DNA of 64,000 nt, taken from the NCBI GenBank assembly GCA_020161475.1, contig JAIUNQ010000002.1, positions 35,168 through 99,167 on the forward strand. The letters run 5' to 3'. Source of the stretch: Pseudomonadota bacterium. GTDB lineage: Bacteria > Pseudomonadota > Alphaproteobacteria > Rhizobiales > Beijerinckiaceae. This document shows, one piece after another, positions 44,243-51,985 of the stretch; positions within the stretch are counted from its first letter, which is position 1, and each line of letters starts with the position of its first letter. The translations under genes were made by a program, and so were the position numbers. The notes under the pieces are model-generated. The model saw only the letters and a list, made by a program, of their open reading frames with translations, was not told the origin of the DNA and did not search any database.

Positions 44243-46996
44243 ATGCAAGAGCCGGTCATCACCCGCACCACCTGCCCCTATTGCGGCGTCGGCTGCGGGG
44301 TGCTGGCCACGCGCGCTCCTGACGGTACGGTGAGTGTCGCGGGCGATCCGGAGCATCCCGCCAATTTCGGGCGGCTCTGCTCCAAGGGGTCGGCGCTGGC
44401 GGAAACGCTTGGCCTCGATGACCGGTTGCTCCACCCCGAGATCAAGGGGAAGCGCGCAGGCTGGGACGAAGCGCTTGATCTGGTCGCCGAAACCTTCGCC
44501 ACCACCATCGCCAAGCACGGGCCGGACTCGGTGGCCCTCTATGTTTCCGGCCAAATCCTGACCGAGGACTATTACCTCGCCAACAAGCTGATGAAGGGCT
44601 ACGTCGGCTCGGCGAATATCGATACCAATTCAAGGCTTTGCATGGCCTCGGCCGTGGCGGCGCACCGCCGCGCTTTTGGCACCGACACCGTGCCCGCCAC
44701 CTATGCCGATCTGGAAGAAGCGGATCTGATCGTCTTTGTCGGCTCCAACTTCGCATGGTGCCACCCCGTGCTCTTCCAGCGCGTGCTGGCCGCGCGCGAG
44801 AAAAAGGGTACGCGGCTTATCGTCGTCGATCCGCGCCGCACTGCCACCGCTGAAAGCGCCGATCTGCACCTTTCCCTGGAGCCGGACAGCGATGTGCCGC
44901 TCTTCCTCGGGTTGCTTAAATCTCTTGAGGCGGCAGGCTGCCGTGATGCGGCTTACACGAGCGCGCATGTGAACGGGGCGGAGGACGCGCTATCCGCAGC
45001 TGCGCCCTTTTCGATTGCGCGCGTGGCCGAGGCTACTGGCCTCTCGCAAGCGGATCTCGCCGCATTCTATGCCGAATTTGCTGCGACAGAGAAGGTTGTC
45101 ACCATCTTCTCGATGGGGGTGAACCAGTCGGATTCCGGCACCGACAAAGCCAATGCGATCATCAACTGCCATCTGCTCACCGGGCGTATCGGCAAGCCGG
45201 GCGCTTCGCCCTTCTCGATCACCGGCCAGCCCAATGCCATGGGCGGGCGCGAGGTCGGCGGCCTTGCCAACATGCTCGCCGCCCACATGAACCTTGAGGA
45301 TGCGGCGGCGCGGGCGCGCGTGCAGCGCTTCTGGGCCAGCCCTGCGATGGCCGACAAGCCGGGGCTCAAAGCCGTCGAGATGTTCGAGGCGGTGCGCGCG
45401 GGGCGCATCAAGGCGATCTGGATCATGTCCACCAACCCGGTGGACAGCCTGCCGCAGGCCGACAGGGTGCGCGAGGCGCTGGAGCTTTGCCCCTTTGTCG
45501 TCGTGTCAGACGCGATCCGCCACACTGACACCACCGCTTACGCCCATGTGCTGCTGCCGGCCACCGCCTGGGGCGAAAAGGACGGCACGGTGACCAATTC
45601 CGAGCGCCGCATCTCGCGCCAGCGCGCCTTTTTGCCCCAACCGGGCGAGGCCAAGCCGGATTGGTGGCAGATTGCTGAAGTGGCCAAGCGCATGGGGTTC
45701 TCCGGCTTCGATTACCCCTCCCCCGCCGCGATCTTCCGCGAGCACGCGGCGCTTTCGGCGTTTGAGAACAGCGGCGCGCGCGATTTCGACATTGGGGCTT
45801 ATGAGACCATCTCGGAGGTGGAATTCGAAGCGCTGGTGCCCGTCATGTGGCCCCAGCCCGCCGGGGCGGAGGCGCAGGAGACACGCTTCTTCGCGCAGGG
45901 ACGGTACTATCACGGCGACGGGAAGGCCCGCATGGTGCCGGTCGTGCCCCGGCCCACAAGCAAGGCGCGCTCGGAACGCTATCCGCTGTGGCTCAACACC
46001 GGGCGCATTCGCGACCAGTGGCACACCATGACCCGCACGGGCAAAGCGCCGCGTTTGCTCGGCCATTATGGCGAGCCGTTCTGCGAGCTGCACCCCGAGG
46101 ATGCCGCCGCCCAAGGCATTGAGGCCGCCGGCCTGATGCGGGTTGAAAGCGCCCATGGCGCGGCGATTGTGCGGGCTTTGCTGAGCGAAAAGGCGCGCAA
46201 GGGGTCGGTGTTTCTGCCACTTCACTGGACCGATCAATTCGCGGCCAAAGCGCGGGCGGATGCTTTGGTGAATGCTGCCGTGGATCCGATTTCAGGCGAG
46301 CCGGGCTACAAGCGCACGCCTTGCGCCATCGCCCCCGCTGCCATGGCCTGGCATGGGTTTGCGGTGAGCGCGCGCAAACCGCAGGCCGTGGCCAGCGAGT
46401 ACTGGGCGCTCTCACCCGCCGCAGAGGGATGGCGCGTGGAACTGGCGGGTAGCACCGCGCCGGAGGACTGGCAAACCTATGCCGCAACCCTGTTCGGCTT
46501 GGGCGGGGATGCCGAATGGCTGGCTTACCAAGACCGTGAGGCGGGCCTTGTGCGTCTCGCCGCGTTCGAGGGCGAAAAGCTGATGGGCGCGCTGTTTGTT
46601 TCGCCCCAACCCGTGGCGCTGGCGCGCGGCTTTGTGACCGAAGCGCTGGCCGAGAGGCATAGCGGGATGGCACGTTATCGGGTGCTCGCCGGGCAAGGCG
46701 GCGCCGGTAGCCCCGACCATGGCGCCATCATCTGTGCGTGTTTTCAGGTCGGCGTGAAGCAGATCATCGCGGCGATTGAGGCCGGAGCGGCCTCGGTGGA
46801 GGCCATTGGCGCGGCGCTGAAGGCCGGCACCAACTGCGGCTCCTGCAAGAGCGACATTCGCACGCTGCTGGCTAAAACCCCGCCCTCAAGCGGGGAGCGC
46901 CCGGACCGCTGCACCCACGCAGATAACGACCATGATGGTGGGCAGCGCCCATTTGATCTGACGCCTGGCCTCGCGCGCGAGGCTGTGGAAGCGTGA
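44243..46996 (+). CDS. nasA: Assimilatory nitrate reductase, molybdopterin catalytic subunit
   Basis: Reduces nitrate to nitrite in the cytosol. The 917-residue protein has the N-terminal 4Fe-4S motif CPYCGVGCGV with a fourth Cys in RLCSKG. The molybdopterin-dinucleotide domains follow (TNSRLCMASAV; GKPGASPFSITGQPNAMGGREVGG). A C-terminal BFD-like [2Fe-2S] domain (IICACFQVG... NCGSCKSDI, about 830-875) marks the Nas type with on-board electron transfer. The ATG at 44243 lies seven bases after nirD. The last 40 residues after the BFD domain are low-complexity, and the final 111 bp are antisense to the 3' end of the channel gene. No nitrate transporter is in the window. Confidence 0.95.
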   Translation: MQEPVITRTTCPYCGVGCGVLATRAPDGTVSVAGDPEHPANFGRLCSKGSALAETLGLDDRLLHPEIKGKRAGWDEALDLVAETFATTIAKHGPDSVALYVSGQILTEDYYLANKLMKGYVGSANIDTNSRLCMASAVAAHRRAFGTDTVPATYADLEEADLIVFVGSNFAWCHPVLFQRVLAAREKKGTRLIVVDPRRTATAESADLHLSLEPDSDVPLFLGLLKSLEAAGCRDAAYTSAHVNGAEDALSAAAPFSIARVAEATGLSQADLAAFYAEFAATEKVVTIFSMGVNQSDSGTDKANAIINCHLLTGRIGKPGASPFSITGQPNAMGGREVGGLANMLAAHMNLEDAAARARVQRFWASPAMADKPGLKAVEMFEAVRAGRIKAIWIMSTNPVDSLPQADRVREALELCPFVVVSDAIRHTDTTAYAHVLLPATAWGEKDGTVTNSERRISRQRAFLPQPGEAKPDWWQIAEVAKRMGFSGFDYPSPAAIFREHAALSAFENSGARDFDIGAYETISEVEFEALVPVMWPQPAGAEAQETRFFAQGRYYHGDGKARMVPVVPRPTSKARSERYPLWLNTGRIRDQWHTMTRTGKAPRLLGHYGEPFCELHPEDAAAQGIEAAGLMRVESAHGAAIVRALLSEKARKGSVFLPLHWTDQFAAKARADALVNAAVDPISGEPGYKRTPCAIAPAAMAWHGFAVSARKPQAVASEYWALSPAAEGWRVELAGSTAPEDWQTYAATLFGLGGDAEWLAYQDREAGLVRLAAFEGEKLMGALFVSPQPVALARGFVTEALAERHSGMARYRVLAGQGGAGSPDHGAIICACFQVGVKQIIAAIEAGAASVEAIGAALKAGTNCGSCKSDIRTLLAKTPPSSGERPDRCTHADNDHDGGQRPFDLTPGLAREAVEA

Positions 46997-47941
46997 GGCC
47001 GGATTGGCGATGGGCGAAGCCAACATGATCTCCAGCATCAGCACCACCACGAGATAGAGGTAGCCGAGCGAGATCATCTGCGCGACCGGCGTATTGAGCG
47101 AGATCGAGCCGGGGAAGCTCGATTCAAAGGTGAAGCTGATCGCCGCCAGCGCGAGCAGCGAGGAGAAGATCAGGCTGCCCTTGGATTCCTCCTTGAGCCC
47201 CGGCGACCAGAGCACGAAGATCGACACCGCCAGCACCGCCAGAATGGGCACGAAGATGCGCAGCACATAGCGCTCGGAATGGCGGGCAAGCGTCAGCGTG
47301 GCGTTGAGGCGTGAGTACGAGCGCGCGTTCCAGCCCATGCCCTCCTCACTGGTGAAGCGCAGCCCTGCGGAGGCCCAATCCACCACCGACAGCACCGGCT
47401 CCACGCCCGAATTGCGGCGGTCCGCCTCGGTGCTCACCAGAAGCGCCTCCTGCTTGGCATAGCGCGGCAGCGAGAGCACCAGCGCCAGCTCCTGCTTGTC
47501 GAAGGGGAAGGCATCCATGTTCATGCGGAAGCGGAAGTTGCTCTCGAAGCGCTCGATCAGCACGGCCTCGCCATTCGAATGCACGGAAAGCGCCACGGAT
47601 CGGCTGTCCGCATCATCCACCTGATTGTCGATCACGAGGCCGGGACGCCAGTTGGCCTTGAGGAACTCATCCGCATCCTCGCCCACGCGGTCGATGCGGT
47701 TGAGCCCCTGCTGGAGCGGGTCGAACGCCAGACGCGGATCGCGCCAGCGCTGGGTGAGTTCAAGATGCAGGCGGGCCTGTCCGGCCACCTCCTCCACCTT
47801 GAGGACATTGAGCACCTTGAGGCCCACGCGCACCTTGACCGGCCATTCCACACCGGTGGGCAGCATATCCTTGTCAGCGGCCGCGACCGGGGTGATCCCG
47901 GCGATCAGGACGGCCAGAAGGGCGAAGAGCCAGCGCGTCAT
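46886..47941 (-). CDS. Pentameric ligand-gated ion channel (bacterial Pro-loop/Cys-loop receptor)
   Basis: A 351-residue membrane receptor with a signal peptide (1-21), a beta-sandwich ligand-binding domain and four helices. Family hallmarks: WRDPRL (66-71), the Cys-loop equivalent FPFDKQ (145-150) without flanking cysteines as in other bacterial members, and a proline in M1 (P232; helix 225-245). M2 is about 255-273, starting after LKEESKG and ending before FESSFPG; M3 is about 283-307; M4 is about 330-349. Acidic residues at the inner end of M2 hint at cation selectivity, as in GLIC. The start overlaps the stop of the upstream Cache gene (ATGA), so the two are translationally coupled. The 3' end overlaps nasA convergently by 111 bp. 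Ligand unknown. Confidence 0.88.
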   Translation of the reverse strand: MTRWLFALLAVLIAGITPVAAADKDMLPTGVEWPVKVRVGLKVLNVLKVEEVAGQARLHLELTQRWRDPRLAFDPLQQGLNRIDRVGEDADEFLKANWRPGLVIDNQVDDADSRSVALSVHSNGEAVLIERFESNFRFRMNMDAFPFDKQELALVLSLPRYAKQEALLVSTEADRRNSGVEPVLSVVDWASAGLRFTSEEGMGWNARSYSRLNATLTLARHSERYVLRIFVPILAVLAVSIFVLWSPGLKEESKGSLIFSSLLALAAISFTFESSFPGSISLNTPVAQMISLGYLYLVVVLMLEIMLASPIANPASRFHSLAREARRQIKWALPTIMVVICVGAAVRALPA

Positions 47942-48933
47942 GCGGCGCTCCGGCGGGTGCAGGCAAAGCAGAATAGCACAGCGAACACTGCATAAGCCAG
48001 AATAGCCCCCACGAGCGCGGCCACCCAAAGCTCGGTGGAGATGCGATGCGCCTCACGCCCCGAATAAGGTTTGAGGGCGACGGTGGCCCCCACCTGCTTG
48101 CCGGAGAAATCCACCAGCGGAGTCACGATCATGCTGTAGGAGCGCCCTACGATCGCAACGCTGGACACCTGCACATCCTTGGTGATGCGCAAAGCGCCGC
48201 TCTTGAGCAGGGCGTTGCCGAGATCATCATCGGTGGAGAGCGCGAGGGTCATGCCGCTGATCGTGGGCAGCTTCGGGTCGAGCGCGACACCAGCGAGCGA
48301 GGGGACGATCACCACCGCAATATCCGCGTTGGTGGTCGATTTCACGCCTTCGATGATCGGCTTCATATCCAGCCCGACTTCCATGGTGCCGAGCGCCTTA
48401 TCACCCCGCTCCACCGAGGCGATGCCGCGAATGCCAATGCCCGCGATGCCGATCTCGACGCCCGACTGCGCGCGACGGAGCTTGTTGGCCGCCACCACCA
48501 TGGGGCGGAAGCCGGAGATATCATCCCCGCTCAGATCCGGGCGATGCATGCGCAGCAGGTAGCGGATATCCGGGCTGTGATAGCCGTAGATCTGCACCCC
48601 CGCCTGCTTGGCGAGATAATCATAGGCCTCCTGCGAGAGCGCCTGAAGTTTGGCCTTGTCCAGCGCTTCGAGCGGGGCGGCGATATCGGGACGGCGCGCG
48701 GTGCTCTCGGCCAGCGAGAGCGCGAATTTACCCGCCTGATCGAAGGCCGCCGTGATCGAAGCCCCGACAAGGCGCATCTGCGCCTGCCGGTCCCGCTCGA
48801 TGAAATCTTCCTGAGCGCCGGTTTGCAGCGCAAGCATGGTGTAAAGCGTGGCCGCTATGACAAGCGCAACGGGGGCAGCCAGCAGGAAGCCAAGCCCGGA
48901 GATGCGGGCAGTGCCGGTTTTCACGTCAGACAT
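47938..48933 (-). CDS. Membrane-anchored Cache-type sensor lacking an output domain
   Basis: A 331-residue protein with TM1 at about 12-33, a periplasmic region of about 265 residues and TM2 at about 303-325, then only a few cytosolic residues (ACTRRSAA). The periplasmic part resembles the double-Cache sensors of chemoreceptors: a long N-terminal helix (IERDRQAQMRLVGASITAAFDQAGKFALSLAES), then VQIYGYHSPDIRYLLRMHRPDLSGDDISGFRPMV and GIASVERGDKALGTMEVGLDMKPII. There is no HAMP, kinase, cyclase or MCP signalling domain. Its stop codon overlaps the start of the channel gene by four bases. It probably senses a small molecule for, or delivers it to, the channel; that is inference from gene structure. 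Confidence 0.8.
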   Translation of the reverse strand: MSDVKTGTARISGLGFLLAAPVALVIAATLYTMLALQTGAQEDFIERDRQAQMRLVGASITAAFDQAGKFALSLAESTARRPDIAAPLEALDKAKLQALSQEAYDYLAKQAGVQIYGYHSPDIRYLLRMHRPDLSGDDISGFRPMVVAANKLRRAQSGVEIGIAGIGIRGIASVERGDKALGTMEVGLDMKPIIEGVKSTTNADIAVVIVPSLAGVALDPKLPTISGMTLALSTDDDLGNALLKSGALRITKDVQVSSVAIVGRSYSMIVTPLVDFSGKQVGATVALKPYSGREAHRISTELWVAALVGAILAYAVFAVLFCFACTRRSAA

Positions 48934-49118
48934 GAGTGTTTTCTAAATTTTTCAGCGTGTTGCGGGAAGCGCAGAGCTTGCAACCAACTGTTGCGGAGAG
49001 CGCGCATGCGGGTCAAGACGAAAATCTGCGCTTGCGGCAACAACCTCGCATTGTTGTGATCACGCCGCACCATTGACCCCGCACAGCCCCGTGCCATGCT
49101 GCTCAAGGGAGGCGTTTC

Positions 49119-49901
49119 ATGGCTCGGTTGATCCTGTGGCTGCTGGCTTTTCTCTCGCTCAACGCGCTGGTCCGGGTTGCGCCGGCATCGGCCGAGGCCT
49201 GCCAACGGCCCACTGCCAGCCTGCCGTTGTTGCACCTTGCCCAGCTCAAATCGGATGAGGTCGCCATTCGCTTCGTGGGCCACGCAACATTCACGATCCA
49301 GAGCCCGCAGGGCGTGGTGGCCGCCACGGACTACAATGACTATGTGCGCCCGCGTGATGTCCCGACCATCGCGACGATGAACCATGCGCATTCCACACAT
49401 TACAGTCTGCGCCCCGACCCCGGCATCCGCCATGTCCTGCGCGGCTGGACAGAAGGCGCGGTACCGCCAACGCATGACGTTCAGGAGGGCGACATGCGGG
49501 TGCGCAATGTGCCCACCAACATCCGCGACAACGGGTTCACCGCATATTCCGGAAATTCCATCTTCATCTTCGAGGTCGCGGGCCTGTGCATCGCGCATCT
49601 GGGGCATCTGCACCACACGCTGACGCCGGAGCATCTGGCCGCCATCGGACAAGTGGATGTGCTGATGGCCCCGGTCGATGGTTCCTACACGCTTGATCTC
49701 GACGGGATGATGGAGGTGATCGGGCAGTTGCAGCCGCGCGTGATCCTCCCGATGCATTGGTTCGGCCCCTCCACGCTGGAGCGCTTCCTCGCCCGCATGG
49801 AGACGCGCTACCCGGTGATGCGATTACCGGAGCCAATGATCACGCTTTCGCGTGCAAAATTGCCAAGTTGGCCGGCGATAATGGTGCTTTCTGCGCCCTA
49901 G
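49119..49901 (+). CDS. Periplasmic metallo-beta-lactamase-fold hydrolase (UlaG-like)
   Basis: A 260-residue protein with a signal peptide (MARLILWLLAFLSLNALVRVAPASA). The MBL-fold motifs are RFVGHATFTI, then H89-A-H91-S-T-H94 (the HxHxxH-type metal site without the usual Asp), AHLGHLHH and LPMHWFG. The pattern is nearest to the UlaG-like/COG2220 branch. Substrate unknown. GGAGG precedes the ATG. It is divergent from the Cache/channel operon with 185 bp between starts. Confidence 0.82.
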   Translation: MARLILWLLAFLSLNALVRVAPASAEACQRPTASLPLLHLAQLKSDEVAIRFVGHATFTIQSPQGVVAATDYNDYVRPRDVPTIATMNHAHSTHYSLRPDPGIRHVLRGWTEGAVPPTHDVQEGDMRVRNVPTNIRDNGFTAYSGNSIFIFEVAGLCIAHLGHLHHTLTPEHLAAIGQVDVLMAPVDGSYTLDLDGMMEVIGQLQPRVILPMHWFGPSTLERFLARMETRYPVMRLPEPMITLSRAKLPSWPAIMVLSAP

Positions 49902-49933
49902 TATTTGCATATTCGCAAATTACATCCGGGGGC

Positions 49934-50737
49934 ATGACACAGCTTGCGCTTCATGCCCTTCCGCCCTCCCCCAAGATGCCCGTGCTCTTTATCGGCCATG
50001 GCTCGCCCATGCATGCCATTGAGCAGAGCGGCTTCACCCGCGCCTGGCAGGCCAAAGGTGCCGCGCTGCCGCATCCCAGCGCGATCCTTGTGGTTTCCGC
50101 GCATTGGATGACCCGCGGCACGACGCTGGTCCACATTGGCCGCAAGCCGCGCACCATCCATGATTTCGGCGGCTTTCCGGCCGAGCTTTACGCGGCCCAG
50201 TATCCTGCCCCCGGCGCACCCGAGGCGGCAGCGGCGACGCTGGAGTTGCTGCGCGAGCACCATGCCGAGCCCGATGCCGAATGGGGGTTGGACCATGGCG
50301 CGTGGTGCGTGCTGCTGCACATGTTCCCCAAGGCGGATGTGCCGGTTTATCAGCTCTCGCTCGATCTCTCGCGGCCGCTAACCGAGCACATGAAGCTCGC
50401 CAGCGAACTCAAAGCGCTGCGGGAACGCGGCGTCCTGATCGTGGCCTCGGGGAATATCGTGCATAACCTGCCGGCCATGCGCTGGGGGGCGGAAGCTTTT
50501 GACTTCACCCGCGAATTTGATGGGCTGGTGACGCAGACGATCGAGGCCAGAGACTTCGCCAAGCTGGCGGAACTCAACCCGCGCGATCCGCTGATGCGCA
50601 TGGCGCACCCCACGCTCGATCACTATCTGCCGCTGCTCTACACGCTGGGCGCAGCAGATGAGCGCGATACGCCGAGCTTCTTCGCCGAGGGGTTTGACCT
50701 CGGCTCGATCTCGATGCGCAGCGTGATGTTGAGGTAG
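49934..50737 (+). CDS. ygiD: 4,5-DOPA-extradiol-dioxygenase family protein (YgiD-like)
   Basis: A 267-residue LigB-superfamily ring-cleaving dioxygenase. Iron-ligand histidines are expected in LFIGHGSPMHA, HLGVVSAHW-like VVSAHWMTRG, and HPTLDHYLPLLY. The central GLDHGAWCVL is the most characteristic DODA/YgiD signature. In vivo substrates of bacterial members are unclear. GGGGGC precedes the ATG at 49934; 59 upstream codons are open but overlap the previous gene. It is followed by a repeat-rich region. Confidence 0.88.
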   Translation: MTQLALHALPPSPKMPVLFIGHGSPMHAIEQSGFTRAWQAKGAALPHPSAILVVSAHWMTRGTTLVHIGRKPRTIHDFGGFPAELYAAQYPAPGAPEAAAATLELLREHHAEPDAEWGLDHGAWCVLLHMFPKADVPVYQLSLDLSRPLTEHMKLASELKALRERGVLIVASGNIVHNLPAMRWGAEAFDFTREFDGLVTQTIEARDFAKLAELNPRDPLMRMAHPTLDHYLPLLYTLGAADERDTPSFFAEGFDLGSISMRSVMLR

Positions 50738-50740
50738 GTT

Positions 50741-50860
50741 TTTTGGTTCGCCCGAGGCTCCGCCGGGCGAACAAGACCCTCGCAAGCGGCCCTTTCGAAA
50801 AAGGGCCGAGCTCGGCGTCGCGTTGCTCCTAGCCTCCGCCTGGCGTCGGCAGGGTGCCTC
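50741..50860. repeat. Repeat block related to the one downstream of metY
   Basis: A hairpin GCCCGAGGCTCCGCCGGGC (about 50749-50767) is followed at 50777-50860 by a diverged copy of the 65-bp repeat (shared CCCTCGCAA, CTCGGCGTCGCGTTGCTCCT and GGCAGGGTGCCT). An extra hairpin CGGCCCTTT/AAAGGGCCG is inserted. The order of modules equals that at 28081-28182. No gene is visible from 50738 to 51013. Confidence 0.8.
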
Positions 50861-50878
50861 GCGAGAAACCCTGCTAGC

Positions 50879-50963
50879 CGTTCATGCCCGCCCTTGGGGC
50901 GGGTATCCACGACTTTACAACGAGACCAAGTCGTGGATGCTCGGGACAAGCCCGAGCATGACG
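50879..50963. repeat. Large palindromic REP-like element (copy 2)
   Basis: Same architecture as the element at 28192: central stem ATCCACGACTT (50905-50915) with AAGTCGTGGAT (50928-50938), two flanking hairpins (CCCGCCC/GGGCGGG and GCTCGGG/CCCGAGC) and ends mirrored as TCATG/CATGA. The small hairpins differ in sequence but keep pairing, indicating selection or copying for structure. Confidence 0.85.
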
Positions 50964-51013
50964 GGTTAGAGACGCTAGAACTGCGCTCGCGCCTCCGGGA
51001 TCACAGGTTCATA

Positions 51014-51985
51014 TCACTTCCCGAAGTTGCCCAGCAGCATATCCGGCGAAGCCATGTTGTGGCGCGAGGGCGTGTGACGGCCCAGCCAGAAATCCGTCGC
51101 CTGACCGCCCTTGTAATCCAGTACGTTCAGCTCCAGCCAACGGGGGCTGGCCGGATCGCGCGCCGCAATGCGGGCGGCATCGTTGTTGATCTCGGTGATG
51201 TACATCGAGCGCAGGGCCGCAAAGGGTTTGTCTTTGGGCAGATCGCCCGAAAGCTTGATGTCCAGCACCTGATGATCGCGGTCGAGCGCCGCCATCTTGA
51301 GTTCGCCCTGCCCGCCATCGCGGAAGGGGAAGGTGAAGGTGAGCGTTTCCGGCGCGATGCGGATTTCCTTGAGCGCCACGATGGGCCGGCCCTCATCGAC
51401 CACAGGGCCGACCATGAAGGAAGAACCGTAGGAGGCGACGCTCATGTGCGCGGGGGCCAGCGGGCGGGCACGCCAGTAGCCATCCTGAGGATAAACCACG
51501 AGCATTTCCTCGACGCGCTGATCCACGCGCTTATAGACCTGCACAAGATGCAGCCCCTCGAAGGTCTTCTCGCCCACCTTCACCGGCACGCTCGCAGGGC
51601 GCCAGAAGCTGGCATAGACCTGCCCCACGATGGACAGTTCAGGCGTCTCGTAAAGCGTGATCTGGCGCGGCTTGCCCGCGTTGAACACAGGGTCTTTCGA
51701 CATGTCGCATTCGGCGAAATCGGGCAGGGCCAGATCCTCGCGCAGCATGCCGATATAGGCCGGATGCACCGCCTGAATGCGGAAGGAGCGCACCTCGGGG
51801 TTCGTGAAGCGGATGTCGATATTGTCACGCTCGGCGCAGACTTCCGGCAGGGTCTTGTTTTCGACCTTAACCGGAAGGGAAGGCGCGCGGGCGTTGTGCG
51901 CGCCCATCGTCGTCTGGCCCTTGTTGAGCTGGGCAGCGGCGGGCACGGCGAGGAGCAGCGCGAAGGCAACAGCGAGCTTGCGCAT
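51014..51985 (-). CDS. Secreted protein of unknown function coupled to opgH
   Basis: A 323-residue protein with a signal peptide (MRKLAVAFALLLAVPAAAQ) and a beta-rich mature part. Features include VHPAYIGMLREDLALPDFAECDMSKDPVF and WLELNVLDYKGGQATDFWLGRH. It has two cysteines and no known catalytic motif. No family recognised. Its start codon overlaps the opgH stop (TGATG), so translation is coupled. It occupies the place where a periplasmic glucan protein such as OpgG might be expected but is too short and lacks OpgG features as far as I can tell. Confidence 0.7.
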   Translation of the reverse strand: MRKLAVAFALLLAVPAAAQLNKGQTTMGAHNARAPSLPVKVENKTLPEVCAERDNIDIRFTNPEVRSFRIQAVHPAYIGMLREDLALPDFAECDMSKDPVFNAGKPRQITLYETPELSIVGQVYASFWRPASVPVKVGEKTFEGLHLVQVYKRVDQRVEEMLVVYPQDGYWRARPLAPAHMSVASYGSSFMVGPVVDEGRPIVALKEIRIAPETLTFTFPFRDGGQGELKMAALDRDHQVLDIKLSGDLPKDKPFAALRSMYITEINNDAARIAARDPASPRWLELNVLDYKGGQATDFWLGRHTPSRHNMASPDMLLGNFGK

